Shown here: in pieces, positions 46,163 through 56,685 of the stretch
Layout: every line of letters begins with the position of its first letter
Numbering within the stretch: position 1 is the stretch's first letter
Source: Vibrio pomeroyi
GTDB lineage: Bacteria > Pseudomonadota > Gammaproteobacteria > Enterobacterales > Vibrionaceae
Reading direction: 5' to 3'
Assembly (NCBI GenBank): GCA_041879425.1
Contig: CP090854.1
Location: 744,001-808,000 of the forward strand
Length of the DNA stretch: 64,000 nt
Made by a program: the position numbers and the translations under genes
Notes under the pieces: model-generated
The model's input: only the letters and a program-made list of their open reading frames with translations
Told to the model about the DNA's origin: nothing
The model's database searches: none

Positions 46163-49100
46163 ATGACGACCACAAGCAGTGTTCAGGTAATTGCTCCACA
46201 GACACTCAACACCATGACGTTTCCACTTCATGGCGCGCGTTTAATTGAAGCATCGGCGGGTACAGGTAAAACATTTACCATCGCTGGCTTGTACTTACGC
46301 TTACTGCTCGGACACGGCACGGCAGCACCACAAGGTGAGCTTACAGAAGCTACCCGACATCACGAGCCGCTGACAGTAGACCAAATCTTGGTAGTGACCT
46401 TTACCGAAGCGGCAACCGCAGAATTGCGAGATCGTATCCGTGCCCGAATCCATGATGCACGCATAGCGTTTGCTCGCGGGCAAAGTGATGACCCAGTGAT
46501 TGCTCCTTTGTTGCAAGAAATCGAAGACCACGCTAGCGCCGCGAAAACACTGCTCAATGCCGAAAGGCAAATGGATGAAGCAGCGGTCTACACCATTCAC
46601 GGCTTCTGTCAGCGTATGTTGACTCAAAATGCCTTCGAGTCAGGAAGCCGATTTGATAATGAATTTGTGACCGATGAAAGTCACTTGAAAGCACAAGTGG
46701 TTGCTGACTACTGGCGCAAGCAGTTTTACCCGCTACCTATTCAACTGGCTGGTGAGGTTCGTAATATTTGGGGCTCACCGGCTGCGTTATTAGCAGACGT
46801 CAATCGTTATCTGACGGGTTCTCCATTGAAGCTAACCGTAGATGCGATGTCGGGTGATTTGCAAACTCTGCATAATCAGAACCTAGATAAAGTGAAGCAA
46901 CTTAAAGCGCTGTGGTGTGAGTCTGAAGCGGATTTTTTGGCTTTGATCTCTGGTTCGGATGTGAACAAACGTAGTTACACCAAGAAGTCTCTGCCGACAT
47001 GGTTAGAGGCGGTGACGGCGTGGGCACAAAGTGATACGCACGATTATCAATATCCAGACAAGTTAGAGAAGTTCTCTCAAGCCACTCTAATCGAGAAAAC
47101 ACCGAAAGGCACTGCGCCTCAGCATGCCGTTTTCGAAGCGATTGAAGACTTCTTAAATAACCCAGCCGACTTGAAAGCCCCGTTATTGGCGCATGCGATT
47201 ACTCACTGTCGAACTATGCTAGCCAAGGCTAAACAGCAAAAGCAGTGGCTATCATTCGATGACTTGTTGACTCAATTATCCGCCTCGATTGATGTCGATG
47301 AGCAATCACTGCTGGTGGAAAGAATTCGCACCTTATACCCGGTGGCGATGATCGATGAATTCCAAGATACCGATCCGCTGCAATATAGTATTTTTAGCCG
47401 AATCTATCTCGATAATCCGCAGTGCGGCTTGTTTATGATCGGTGACCCGAAGCAGGCTATTTATGGCTTCCGTGGCGCAGATATCTTTACCTACATTAAG
47501 GCGAGAAACCAAGTTAGTGCTCACTACACCTTAGGCACTAACTGGCGTTCAAGTGCGGATATGGTCAGTGCAGTAAACCAAGTGTTTATGAATTCGGACA
47601 GCCCGTTTATCTACGACCAAGACATTCCATTCTTACCCGTTGCTGCCAGTCCATCGGCCGACAAACGCCAATGGGTGATGAATGGAGAAACTCAGCACGC
47701 ACTCACCTTCTGGCTACAAGAGGCGGAAGACAAGCCCTTACCGAAAGGCGAGTATCACAAGGCAATGGCTGAGGCGACGGCGAGTCAAATTCAAACCATT
47801 CTGACCGCTTCTCAAAACCAACAAGCCTATTTTGATAACGGCAAAAAACAACATGCCGTGAATGCGGGTGATATTGCTGTCTTGGTTAGAACCGGCAGTG
47901 AAGGTCGTCTGATCAAGAACGCGCTGTCTGAGCAAGGCATTGCAAGTGTGTATCTGTCGAACCGAGACAGTGTGTTTACCAGCTTGGTCGCGCAAGATAT
48001 TCAACGCCTGTTACAAGCGGTGCTGACACCTGAAAACGATCGTGCATTGCGCGCGAGTTTAGCCTCTGAGTTGTTTGCTCTGGATGCTGCTTCATTGGAT
48101 GAACTCAACAACGATGAAGTGGTGTGGGAAAACGTGGTTAACGAGTTTCGTGAGTATCGTAAGTTGTGGCTACAGCGTGGTGTGTTGCCAATGCTGCGCA
48201 GCGTGATCAGTAAACGACATCTCGCGGAACGCTTACTGGAAGAAGAAAATGGTGAGCGCTCACTAACCGATTTGATGCACATTGGCGAATTGCTACAACA
48301 AGCAAGGCAGGAACTCGACAGTGATTATGGTTTGTTGCGCTGGTTAGCAGAAGCGATCTCAGATGCGCAAAATGGTCTAGGCGGCAGTGAAGATGATATT
48401 CAACGTCTTGAATCAGAGAGAAACTTGGTTCAAATCGTTACTATTCATAAGTCGAAAGGTTTGGAATATGACTTAGTATTCTTGCCATTTGTTGCGAGTT
48501 ACCGAGAAGCTAGTGAAGGAAAATTCTACGACCATGATTCAGATACCACGGTATTGGATATTACGGGTAGTGACAGCGCCTTAGCACAAGCGGATAAAGA
48601 GCGACTAGCGGAAGACTTGCGTTTGATTTATGTAGCGCTGACTCGTGCGGTTTATGGCTGTTTCATTGGCATGGCGCCACTGCGTAAAGGGCGTTCAACC
48701 AAAGAACCGACAGGCGTGCATTTGAGTGCGATGGGCTATTTGGTTCAAAACGGTCAAGAGCAAGGTATTGCCGAATTACATCAAGCTCTAGCGGCAATTG
48801 AAGGAAAAAATTCAAGTGTGCTGTTAGCCGAAACACCAACCGCTCATGAGCAAGTGTTTGTACAAACGGAGCAAGTGAGTGAAGGCTTACATGCTAATGA
48901 ACTCAAGGCTTCAATCGACCGGGCTTGGCGTATCACCAGTTACTCGGGGCTTGTTAAGCAAGGCAGTCACGGTGCTAGTCATGACGCGACCATTGAGGTG
49001 TCTGGCTTTGATATTGACTCGGCTGATGAGCAGGATGAGTCTGAGTTGATTGAACCTGAACGCTCTATCTTTACGTTCCCACGTGGTGCTCGCTCCGGCA

Positions 49101-49837
49101 CTTTCTTGCACACCTTGTTTGAGGAGGTTGAATTTACCGAGCCAGCAACCAGCGAACATAACACGCAAGTAATTACTCACTTATTAGAATCAGAACAATA
49201 CGAACTAGAGTGGTTACCAGTGCTTCAACAGCTTGTCGATACGGTGCTTAACACCGCATTAGATGGTAAAAACCTAAAGCTGAGTGAGAAAGACTCAACT
49301 CAACGATTAGTCGAAATGGAGTTCTTATTGCCGATCGAAGTGTTGGCCGCATCTGAGCTGAATCAAACCATTCAATATCACGATCCGTTATCGGCCAAAG
49401 CAGGCGACCTAGGTTTCCTAACCGTGCAAGGCATGCTGAAAGGCTTCATCGATTTGGTGTTCGAGCATCAAGGTAAATACTATGTACTCGACTGGAAATC
49501 GAATCATTTAGGTGATGATGTTGCCGTCTACCATGGTGAAGCATTGAAATCGGCGATGGCCGACCACCGCTATGATCTGCAATATCAAATCTATGCATTG
49601 GCGCTGCATCGTTTTTTACGCAGTCGTGTGGCGAATTACAGCTACGAGCAACATTTTGGTGGCGTGTATTACTTGTTCTTACGAGGAATGGACGGCCAAT
49701 CTCAGCAGGGTATTTTCTCAGCGAAACCAACATTGGCTTTACTTGATGAAATGGATCAATTGATTGACGGTAAAGTGATAGACAGACGTTCAGCACAATT
49801 GAATGACGATGAAACTGGACAGATGGGGCTTTTATAA
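46163..49837 (+). CDS. recB: Exodeoxyribonuclease V beta subunit RecB
   Basis: 1224 residues. 3'-5' helicase and nuclease of RecBCD. Walker A ASAGTGKTFT (30-39), helicase motifs VAMIDEFQDTDPLQY, GDPKQAIYGFRGAD and IVTIHKSKGLEYDLVFLPF, then the C-terminal nuclease with Asp1097, Asp1110 and Lys1112 in GFIDLVFE and LDWKSNH. All catalytic residues intact. Its TAA shares its last A with the recD ATG, so the two are translationally coupled. Confidence 0.98.
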   Translation: MTTTSSVQVIAPQTLNTMTFPLHGARLIEASAGTGKTFTIAGLYLRLLLGHGTAAPQGELTEATRHHEPLTVDQILVVTFTEAATAELRDRIRARIHDARIAFARGQSDDPVIAPLLQEIEDHASAAKTLLNAERQMDEAAVYTIHGFCQRMLTQNAFESGSRFDNEFVTDESHLKAQVVADYWRKQFYPLPIQLAGEVRNIWGSPAALLADVNRYLTGSPLKLTVDAMSGDLQTLHNQNLDKVKQLKALWCESEADFLALISGSDVNKRSYTKKSLPTWLEAVTAWAQSDTHDYQYPDKLEKFSQATLIEKTPKGTAPQHAVFEAIEDFLNNPADLKAPLLAHAITHCRTMLAKAKQQKQWLSFDDLLTQLSASIDVDEQSLLVERIRTLYPVAMIDEFQDTDPLQYSIFSRIYLDNPQCGLFMIGDPKQAIYGFRGADIFTYIKARNQVSAHYTLGTNWRSSADMVSAVNQVFMNSDSPFIYDQDIPFLPVAASPSADKRQWVMNGETQHALTFWLQEAEDKPLPKGEYHKAMAEATASQIQTILTASQNQQAYFDNGKKQHAVNAGDIAVLVRTGSEGRLIKNALSEQGIASVYLSNRDSVFTSLVAQDIQRLLQAVLTPENDRALRASLASELFALDAASLDELNNDEVVWENVVNEFREYRKLWLQRGVLPMLRSVISKRHLAERLLEEENGERSLTDLMHIGELLQQARQELDSDYGLLRWLAEAISDAQNGLGGSEDDIQRLESERNLVQIVTIHKSKGLEYDLVFLPFVASYREASEGKFYDHDSDTTVLDITGSDSALAQADKERLAEDLRLIYVALTRAVYGCFIGMAPLRKGRSTKEPTGVHLSAMGYLVQNGQEQGIAELHQALAAIEGKNSSVLLAETPTAHEQVFVQTEQVSEGLHANELKASIDRAWRITSYSGLVKQGSHGASHDATIEVSGFDIDSADEQDESELIEPERSIFTFPRGARSGTFLHTLFEEVEFTEPATSEHNTQVITHLLESEQYELEWLPVLQQLVDTVLNTALDGKNLKLSEKDSTQRLVEMEFLLPIEVLAASELNQTIQYHDPLSAKAGDLGFLTVQGMLKGFIDLVFEHQGKYYVLDWKSNHLGDDVAVYHGEALKSAMADHRYDLQYQIYALALHRFLRSRVANYSYEQHFGGVYYLFLRGMDGQSQQGIFSAKPTLALLDEMDQLIDGKVIDRRSAQLNDDETGQMGLL

Positions 49838-52029
49838 TGACAACGACGACCACTAATACCAGCATAGAAGCAGCGAACTCTGTAAAGCCAGTTTCACTTA
49901 TCCCTGAACAGCTCATGGATGTACTCAAGTTCCTTGCAGATAAGGGCTCGATTCGTCAGTTGGATTATCAATTTGCCCGTTTTATTGCTCAACAAGCCAC
50001 GAGTCACTCTCAAGAAATCGGTTTTCTCGCTGGGGTAGTGAGCCATGAACTAGGCAAAGGACACATTTGTACTCAGCTTATACAAGCTCAAACAGCAGAC
50101 CTTGCCCAGTTACTCGGTTTGTACGGTGAAACGGCGCTGCAATTGAATAAAAAGTTGTTAGGCATTGACTGGGTGACGGTACTTCAATCGTCAAACCTAG
50201 TAGGTACAACCAATGACTGTATTAAGCCGCTGATGTTTGATGGGCAGCGTGTCTACTTACAGCGTTACTGGAACTACGAGGTTGTACTGGCTGATACATT
50301 AAACCGTTTAAGCAAGCCTGTAGAATTCAACATTGAACAGAAAAAGGCGCTGACGGAAACACTTAATCAGCTCTTTGCACGCAGCTATCATTTTCTGTTT
50401 AACGCTTTAGCGAAGGCTGAAGCAAACCAACAAACGTCTCAGGTACTGCGCCAACAGCTGGTGTGTGATCATCTTGATATCGTCGATGAGCAATCTTTGA
50501 ATTGGGGGGCGATAGACCAAGCGATTGTTCAAGCCAAGCAAGTGACCGATTTAGATGTACTGGATAGCCTAGTGCCGTTATCTGTCTGTTTGAATTGGCA
50601 AAAAGTAGCGGCAGCGGTGGCGTTAAGTCGTCGCTTCGCAGTGATTTCTGGTGGACCGGGTACCGGTAAAACGACCACGGTAACCAAATTGCTGTCGGCT
50701 ATGGTAGAGCAGTCACTAAGCCAAGGCAAAACACCGACGATCAAGCTGGTGGCACCGACAGGTAAAGCGGCAGCGCGTTTAACTGAGTCGATTGGTAAAG
50801 CGATTGAGCAACTGCCTCTGGCGCCGGAAGTAAAAGCCAACATACCAACGGAATCGAGCACCTTACACAGATTACTTGGCGCGATTCCTAATCGAGCAGA
50901 ATTTAGACATAACCGACGTAATCCACTTCATCTTGATACCTTGGTGGTGGATGAAGCTTCGATGGTCGATCTATCGATGATGTATAAGCTGGTGGATGCA
51001 CTCCCTGAACATGCAAGGCTGATTCTGCTTGGTGATAAAGATCAGCTGGCTTCCGTTGAAGCTGGCGCAGTGTTAGGTGATATCTGTTCATTCAACTCTG
51101 CTGGTTATAGTAGTGCGCAAGGCAACTTGATTGCGGAGATGACAGGCTTTGATGCGATAGCTAAGACACCACAAGCAAAAGCAGGAGCCGTTAATCCTCC
51201 GGCAATTGCAGATAGTTTGTGTATGCTGCAGAAGAGTTATCGTTTCGACGCGCGTTCAGGTATTGGGCAGTTGGCAAAAGCAATCAATAACGGCTCTGCT
51301 AATCAAGTCGACCAAGTGTTTGCCAAAGGATTTGGCGATATTGAAAATCATCCTCTATCGAGTGACAGCTACAACTTGATGTTGCGTACCTTGGTTAATG
51401 AATATGGTGCGTACCTCAACCGAATGAATGTGCCGTTGGAAGAGTTAGAAACTCAAGAAGCGAGAGCCAAATCGGTACTCGATTTGTTCAGCCAATGTCG
51501 ACTGTTGTGTTCTATTCGTGAAGGTGACTTTGGTGTTAAAGGCCTCAATCACAGAATTGAAAGAGCGCTTGCCGCAAGACGTTTAGTGAATCCGCACAAC
51601 GATGAACTTTGGTATCACGGGCGACCAGTAATGGTAACGCGTAACGATCATGGCCTGGGCTTATACAATGGTGATATTGGTATCTGTATGCTCGAAGCAG
51701 ATTCAAACCAATTTGATTCAACTCCTCGCTTGAAGGTTTATTTTGAGTTACCCGATGGCAGCGTGAAAGCGGTGCTACCAAGCCGAGTGCCTGATCATGA
51801 AACGGCTTATGCGATGACGATTCACAAATCTCAAGGCAGTGAATTTGATTTGACCTTAATGATCCTTCCGCCAGATTTCAGCCCCATCTTGACGCGAGAG
51901 CTTATCTACACAGGTATTACGCGTGCGAAGAAACGACTGATGATGTTCAGTGATACTAATGTATTAAAGCGTGGGATTAAGGTGAAAACAGAGCGAGTGA
52001 GTGGTTTAGGGAGTCGCTTAACCAACTAA
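49837..52029 (+). CDS. recD: Exodeoxyribonuclease V alpha subunit RecD
   Basis: 730 residues, longer than the 608 of E. coli. 5'-3' SF1B helicase. Walker A GGPGTGKT (272-279), VVDEASMVDLSMM, GDKDQLASVEAG and the C-terminal AMTIHKSQGSEFD motifs are present. The extra length lies partly in the insertion after GDICSFN (about residues 420-460). Overlaps recB by one base. Confidence 0.97.
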   Translation: MTTTTTNTSIEAANSVKPVSLIPEQLMDVLKFLADKGSIRQLDYQFARFIAQQATSHSQEIGFLAGVVSHELGKGHICTQLIQAQTADLAQLLGLYGETALQLNKKLLGIDWVTVLQSSNLVGTTNDCIKPLMFDGQRVYLQRYWNYEVVLADTLNRLSKPVEFNIEQKKALTETLNQLFARSYHFLFNALAKAEANQQTSQVLRQQLVCDHLDIVDEQSLNWGAIDQAIVQAKQVTDLDVLDSLVPLSVCLNWQKVAAAVALSRRFAVISGGPGTGKTTTVTKLLSAMVEQSLSQGKTPTIKLVAPTGKAAARLTESIGKAIEQLPLAPEVKANIPTESSTLHRLLGAIPNRAEFRHNRRNPLHLDTLVVDEASMVDLSMMYKLVDALPEHARLILLGDKDQLASVEAGAVLGDICSFNSAGYSSAQGNLIAEMTGFDAIAKTPQAKAGAVNPPAIADSLCMLQKSYRFDARSGIGQLAKAINNGSANQVDQVFAKGFGDIENHPLSSDSYNLMLRTLVNEYGAYLNRMNVPLEELETQEARAKSVLDLFSQCRLLCSIREGDFGVKGLNHRIERALAARRLVNPHNDELWYHGRPVMVTRNDHGLGLYNGDIGICMLEADSNQFDSTPRLKVYFELPDGSVKAVLPSRVPDHETAYAMTIHKSQGSEFDLTLMILPPDFSPILTRELIYTGITRAKKRLMMFSDTNVLKRGIKVKTERVSGLGSRLTN

Positions 52030-52050
52030 AGATGATGTCGATGTACGTAC

Positions 52051-52076
52051 AAAGCAACCATCCCTGGTTGCTTTGA
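52051..52076 (+). terminator. Terminator of recCBD
   Basis: Perfect 10-bp stem AAAGCAACCA (52051-52060) with TGGTTGCTTT (52065-52074), loop TCCC; short T tail. Confidence 0.75.
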
Positions 52077-52081
52077 GCGTG

Positions 52082-52273
52082 CTAGGAATCAGTGCCTAAA
52101 AACGCTCGAGTAAACGATATGTGGTTTATCTTGTATTTTGCTTGGCAATTCAAAATAAACTCTTTTAGATTCTCGCTCACAGGGAACACGCAGTGTACGT
52201 CTAGCCCTTCTAAGAATTGGTTATCAGCCATATCCCAAAAACTTTGCAGCGAGTTACAAACAATGGTTCTCAT
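52082..52273 (-). CDS. Possible small hypothetical protein
   Basis: 63 codons from an ATG at 52273 with AGAG about 11 bases upstream; a GTG at 52366 would give 94 residues. Product has a plausible soluble composition (MADNQFLEGLDVHCVFPVS, then ENLKEFILNCQAKYK). No family recognised, and it ends within 10 bases of the recD terminator. It may be a gene remnant. Confidence 0.35.
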   Translation of the reverse strand: MRTIVCNSLQSFWDMADNQFLEGLDVHCVFPVSENLKEFILNCQAKYKINHISFTRAFLGTDS

Positions 52274-52554
52274 ATCAATGTTGCTCTTTTTGCTGTTTAT
52301 ACTAACGGCAGAGCTACTGCTAGCGTGCTGACCGTTAACGGGTATAGCAATCCGTGCAGTTACCACTCAATAAGTTCGATGTGACTATCGAGATGGTAAT
52401 TCCTATAAAAACATTTGTTAATATTATTAAAGCGCTTAAATTCTATACAATAATTCGTGTGAGTGAAAGTGCATACTTAATAAATCTCATATAGAAAACG
52501 ATTACATTTGCAATTATTTTTCTTTTGAACTGAGATTCTAGTCCAAAACTTTAT
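52274..52554. other. Intergenic region downstream of argA
   Basis: AT-rich, about 280 bases. No terminator with a clear T tail for argA and no recognisable element; an ATAGAAAACG-type AT-rich patch near 52490 could be a promoter for the small minus-strand frame. Confidence 0.3.
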
Positions 52555-53892
52555 TTACACGTTTAACGCTAAGATCTTTGAGTTGCGTTGATAGTTGTAT
52601 AACCCCTGTTTTTCCATCGGTAACTCATCCACACCTATCTCGTAAAACCCTTGTTCACGGAACCAATGAAGGCTATGTGTCGTTAAGACAAAAATCTGGT
52701 CGATATCGCGAGACTTGGATTGATGACGCATGTAGTCCAGCAATAGTTGTCCACGGTTACCATCACGATAATCAGGGTGGATAGCCACGCACGCCATTTC
52801 TGCCATGTGATCTTCCGGATACGCATAGAGCGCTGCACAGCCGATGATCAGTCCGTCTTTTTCAATAATGGTAAAGCGGTGGATCTCTTGTTCTAACTGC
52901 TCTCGTGAGCGACGCACGAGAATGCCTTGTTCTTCAAGCGGACGAATAAGATCAAAGATGCCACCAATATCATCAATTTGAGCTTGTCTTACTTGCTCGG
53001 CACTCGCCATAACCACTTGGGTTCCAATACCATCGAAAGAGAACAGTTCTTGGATCAGTGCGCCATCCACTTTGTAGCTGATTAAGTGACAACGAGGCAC
53101 GCCGGCACGACACGCTGAAATGGCACCTTTTAGGAATCGAAGTGTGCCAGTGCTCATGTCTTCGGCAGGGTTTTGAGATTGAGTTAAGCGTTCTAGAATG
53201 AGTTTGGCGTCTTTTGGGAAAAGTTCAGCAAGGACATTGCCGTTTTGATCGGTGACCCCTTGCTCAGAGCAAAAGCCAATCAGTTTGTCGGCTTTTAAAC
53301 GAATGGCCACTTGAGTCGCGACTTCTTCAGAAAGCAGGTTAAAGCTTTCGCCTGTTACAGAACTGGCAATCGGACCAAGCAATACAATAGAGCCTTGGTC
53401 GAGTGTGCGATTAATCCCTTCGATATCGATTCGACGGATACGTCCGCTGTGACAGTAATCCGTACCATCATCAACACCCAATGGCTGAGCAGTAATAAAG
53501 TTGCCACTCATCACGTTGAGTTGAGTACCCGCCATAGGTGTGTTGTTTAAGCTCATTGAAAGACGAGCTGTAATGGCAAGCTGTAATTGACCCGCGGCCT
53601 GCATAGCAACACCCAGAGAATACTCATCGGTGACTCTAATATTCTTGTGATAAGGCGTATGACAATCTTGTTTTGCTAACAGTTGGTTGATCTGCGGTCT
53701 TGCGCCATGAACAAGCACAATCTTGACCCCAAGGCTGTGGAGTAGGGCAATATCACTAATAATGTTGCCAAAGTTTCTATCGGCAACGGCTTCGCCTCCC
53801 AGCATAATTACCATGGTCTTGCCACGGTGAGCATTTACGTAAGGGGTTGATTGTCTGAAACCTTTTACTAGCGCTGTACTTCTTAATTTCAC
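52555..53892 (-). CDS. argA: N-acetylglutamate synthase
   Basis: 445 residues, the classical two-domain form. N-terminal amino acid kinase-like domain ([31 protein letters not shown]) to about residue 290, where arginine feedback binding occurs, and a C-terminal GNAT acetyltransferase domain with [18 protein letters not shown]. First step of arginine synthesis: glutamate plus acetyl-CoA. The start aligns with E. coli ArgA. AT-rich ARG-box-like sequence lies upstream. Confidence 0.97.
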   Translation of the reverse strand: MKLRSTALVKGFRQSTPYVNAHRGKTMVIMLGGEAVADRNFGNIISDIALLHSLGVKIVLVHGARPQINQLLAKQDCHTPYHKNIRVTDEYSLGVAMQAAGQLQLAITARLSMSLNNTPMAGTQLNVMSGNFITAQPLGVDDGTDYCHSGRIRRIDIEGINRTLDQGSIVLLGPIASSVTGESFNLLSEEVATQVAIRLKADKLIGFCSEQGVTDQNGNVLAELFPKDAKLILERLTQSQNPAEDMSTGTLRFLKGAISACRAGVPRCHLISYKVDGALIQELFSFDGIGTQVVMASAEQVRQAQIDDIGGIFDLIRPLEEQGILVRRSREQLEQEIHRFTIIEKDGLIIGCAALYAYPEDHMAEMACVAIHPDYRDGNRGQLLLDYMRHQSKSRDIDQIFVLTTHSLHWFREQGFYEIGVDELPMEKQGLYNYQRNSKILALNV

Positions 53893-53918
53893 AGAACAAG
53901 TCCATTTTGTTTATTTAT

Positions 53919-53948
53919 TCGATAATTTAGCATTTAAATTCAAATTTA
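53919..53948 (-). promoter_or_regulatory. Candidate ArgR (ARG box) site upstream of argA
   Basis: On the minus strand TTTGAATTTAAATGCTA followed by AATTATCGAATAAATA resembles two ARG boxes (WNTGAATWWWWATTCANW) in tandem, each with one good half. Consistent with expected arginine repression, but matches are partial. Confidence 0.4.
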
Positions 53949-54038
53949 AACAACACCTTTTTGGAATAAAGCGCAAATTATGCTCATCTAGGGTTCATTA
54001 TATAAACGGTCTCAGTGTAGAATGCGCATAGCATCTTT

Positions 54039-54527
54039 ATGAGTAGTTACCGAATGCAACAAGCTCCAGCAACAAAGAACAAAATCGACGAGATAACCAC
54101 AGGTCTCTACAGTGAGGCAGAACAACGCAACCAATCTAAGTTTAAGCGTAAGATCATCGAGCGCTGTCTCATGGTTTTGGCTCTGGTCGGTTCGTTTGCG
54201 GTAGTGTCACTTTTTGGTGATGTGATCACTCGATTGCAAGATGCAGCAACGCCAAATCACTTGCTTTATGGTACTTGGATTGAACAAGATGTTGCGCATT
54301 ACGCGACGGATGAGTTTGTGTTGAATGCTAATGGTGTATCAGTGGCGGGTTCTATTGTTGCGACTAACTTTGAGTTTGATGGTAACTACTTTGAATATAA
54401 GACGGGCGATCAAACGTATCGTTTCCGCATGACCAATTCCGAGAACACCGAAATGGTGCTTGATTCGGACAGTCACTACAATCCAGTATTTCGCCTTAAA
54501 GGCCATATCGATCACTCAGTCCGATAG
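54039..54527 (+). CDS. DUF2850-like membrane protein
   Basis: 162 residues with one transmembrane segment (about 44-63, CLMVLALVGSFAVVSLFG) and a C-terminal beta-rich domain (LYGTWIEQDVAHYATDEFVL). I associate this domain with DUF2850, a Vibrionaceae family of unknown function. Upstream sequence lacks a clear ribosome site, so an ATG at 54054 is an alternative start. Divergent from argA. Confidence 0.65.
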   Translation: MSSYRMQQAPATKNKIDEITTGLYSEAEQRNQSKFKRKIIERCLMVLALVGSFAVVSLFGDVITRLQDAATPNHLLYGTWIEQDVAHYATDEFVLNANGVSVAGSIVATNFEFDGNYFEYKTGDQTYRFRMTNSENTEMVLDSDSHYNPVFRLKGHIDHSVR

Positions 54528-54617
54528 GTTATCTTATTGTAAACTCTTACAATCTAAGATTGTGTTATCTGACTGTTTTTGTCATCCTCGATGCATAGAA
54601 TTTTTAGGATGACTCTT

Positions 54618-55721
54618 GTGATTAAAAAATGGCTTCCCCTTGTTGCCGCCTCTTTACTATTTGGCTGTGCTCAACCCACCGATCTTGCTCAACAACATCT
54701 TGATGATGAATTTCCTCGCACCTTAAATAAGGTCGATCAGGTTGAATCCAATAAACCAAGAGACTACACCGCATTCGCTGAACAAGCTGAGATGGTGGTA
54801 TCTAAATCCCCTTCGATGGCGAAAATCTATGAGCCGCTTTATCAGCAACTCAATGAGTGGGCGCTGCAAAGTGGTGATCCAAGCCAACTAGCAAATTTTG
54901 GCGTTCAAACTGCTCAACTTGGTGGTGGCGATAAGCAAGGTAATGTTTTGTTCACGGGCTACTTCTCTCCAGTGATGGAATTGCGCCATGAAGCCAATGA
55001 AGAATATCGATTCCCTGTTTATGGGCTTCCTGACTGCGATAAAAATTGCCCAACTCGCGAAGAGATCTACAACGGTGCTCTAGAAGGTCAAGGTCTTGAA
55101 CTTGGCTACGCTGCTAACCGAATCGACCCATTTATGATGGAAGTGCAAGGCAGTGGCTTTGTGCATTTTGGCGATGATGACACGTTGCAGTATTTCGCTT
55201 ACGCGGGTAAGAACAATAAGGCTTACGTGAGTATTGGCCGTGTGCTGATCGAACGAGGCTTAGTTCCGCGTGAGAAAATGTCGCTGAAAGCAATCAAAGA
55301 GTGGGTACTAGCGAACGAGCCTGAAGTGGTGAAAGAGCTGCTTGAGCAAAACCCGTCTTTCGTATTCTTTAGCGCGAGAGATGACTTATCGGTAATGGGC
55401 AGCGCTGGCATTCCACTGTTACCAATGGCCGCAGTTGCGGGAGATCGCTCTATCTTACCGATGGGTACGCCGATTCTGGCTGAAGTGCCACTATTAAATG
55501 CAGATGGTACTTGGAGCGGTGTGCACCAACTAAGACTGTTACTGGTTTTAGATACGGGCGGCGCGGTGAAGCAAAACCACTTAGACCTTTACCATGGCAT
55601 GGGCCCACGAGCAGGTACTGAAGCGGGTCATTACAAGCATTTTGGTCGAGTGTGGAAACTTGGCTTAGATGGCAGCGCGACTGAAGCGCCTTGGGCTTTA
55701 CCACCTGAAAAGGTCGAGTAA
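54618..55721 (+). CDS. mltA: Membrane-bound lytic murein transglycosylase A
   Basis: 367 residues from a GTG at 54618 (AGGA eight bases upstream); ATGs at 54579 and 54609 are less well placed. Lipoprotein signal with lipobox LFGC. MltA domain (GNVLFTGYFSPVMELR, FMMEVQGSGFVHF) and C-terminal 3D domain with catalytic Asp in LLLVLDTGGAVKQNHLDLY. Releases 1,6-anhydromuropeptides from peptidoglycan. It sits beside tcdA and csdE, as mltA does in E. coli. Confidence 0.95.
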   Translation: MIKKWLPLVAASLLFGCAQPTDLAQQHLDDEFPRTLNKVDQVESNKPRDYTAFAEQAEMVVSKSPSMAKIYEPLYQQLNEWALQSGDPSQLANFGVQTAQLGGGDKQGNVLFTGYFSPVMELRHEANEEYRFPVYGLPDCDKNCPTREEIYNGALEGQGLELGYAANRIDPFMMEVQGSGFVHFGDDDTLQYFAYAGKNNKAYVSIGRVLIERGLVPREKMSLKAIKEWVLANEPEVVKELLEQNPSFVFFSARDDLSVMGSAGIPLLPMAAVAGDRSILPMGTPILAEVPLLNADGTWSGVHQLRLLLVLDTGGAVKQNHLDLYHGMGPRAGTEAGHYKHFGRVWKLGLDGSATEAPWALPPEKVE

Positions 55722-55777
55722 GCGACAATAAAATAGGGCATTGAAAGCGAATCGCTAATCCCCTAGACTTTTTATTC

Positions 55778-55805
55778 AAGAGTGCGTATAAAACGCACTC
55801 TTTTC
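55778..55805 (+). terminator. Terminator of mltA
   Basis: AAGAGTGCGT (55778-55787) pairs with ACGCACTCTT (55793-55802), then TTCTTTTT. Confidence 0.85.
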
Positions 55806-55834
55806 TTTTTCTCAGAAATAAATTGGCGGCAACA

Positions 55835-56644
55835 ATGCGTGAATTGACCACTCCAGCTTCAGAAAACTATGACCAACGATTCGGTGGCACTCGTCGCCTA
55901 TATGGCAATAGTGAAGTCGATATACTTAGAGCGGCACATGTGTGTGTGATCGGTATTGGTGGTGTGGGTTCATGGGCGGTTGAAGCGCTTGCTCGTACGG
56001 GTTTAGGTGAGCTAACGCTGATCGATATGGACGATGTGTGTGTAACCAACATCAACCGTCAGATCCACGCAATGTCAGGCACGGTTGGTAAGAGCAAAAT
56101 CGAAGTGATGGCTGAGCGCGTTAAGCTGATTAACCCTGAGTGTAAGGTTAACCTGATTGACGATTTCATCGGCCCAGATAATCAGGCGGAATACCTTTCA
56201 AAAGAGTTCGATTTTGTTCTCGATGCGATTGATAGCATGAAAGCTAAGGCTTCGCTGTTGGCGTATTGCCGTAGTAACAAAATCAAAGTGATCACCACTG
56301 GTGGCGCGGGTGGTCAAGTAGACCCGACTCAAATCAAAGTGGCTGATCTGACTAAGACGATTCAAGACCCGCTAGCGAAGAAACTGAAAGACACTTTGCG
56401 TCGTCACCATAACTTCCCTACAAATCCAGCACGTAAGTTCGGTATCGACTGTGTATTCTCGACAGAACAGCTGAAATACCCGCAAGCTGACGGCAGTGTA
56501 TGTGCGGCGAAAGCGACAGCCGAAGGTCCCAAACGAATGGATTGTGCGACAGGTTTTGGCGCTGCAACTGTGGTAACCGCGACTTTTGGTTTTGTTGCTG
56601 TTTCACGTATCGTAGAAAAGATCATTCAAAAGCACAGTAAGTAA
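55835..56644 (+). CDS. tcdA: tRNA threonylcarbamoyladenosine dehydratase TcdA
   Basis: 269 residues from the ATG at 55835 (a TTG at 55823 is an alternative). E1-like ATP-dependent enzyme that cyclises t6A37 to ct6A. QRFGGTRRLYG, nucleotide site VIGIGGVGSWAVEALARTG, DMDDVCVTNINRQIHA, TTGGAGGQVDPTQI and the catalytic-region CVFSTEQ and AEGPKRMDCATGFGAAT all match E. coli CsdL/TcdA. Upstream of csdE by 41 bases, likely one transcript; CsdA-CsdE supply is linked to this enzyme in E. coli. Confidence 0.96.
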   Translation: MRELTTPASENYDQRFGGTRRLYGNSEVDILRAAHVCVIGIGGVGSWAVEALARTGLGELTLIDMDDVCVTNINRQIHAMSGTVGKSKIEVMAERVKLINPECKVNLIDDFIGPDNQAEYLSKEFDFVLDAIDSMKAKASLLAYCRSNKIKVITTGGAGGQVDPTQIKVADLTKTIQDPLAKKLKDTLRRHHNFPTNPARKFGIDCVFSTEQLKYPQADGSVCAAKATAEGPKRMDCATGFGAATVVTATFGFVAVSRIVEKIIQKHSK

Positions 56645-56685
56645 CTCGTTACTTTACGCTTACTAAGAATTTACTGGATATAAAA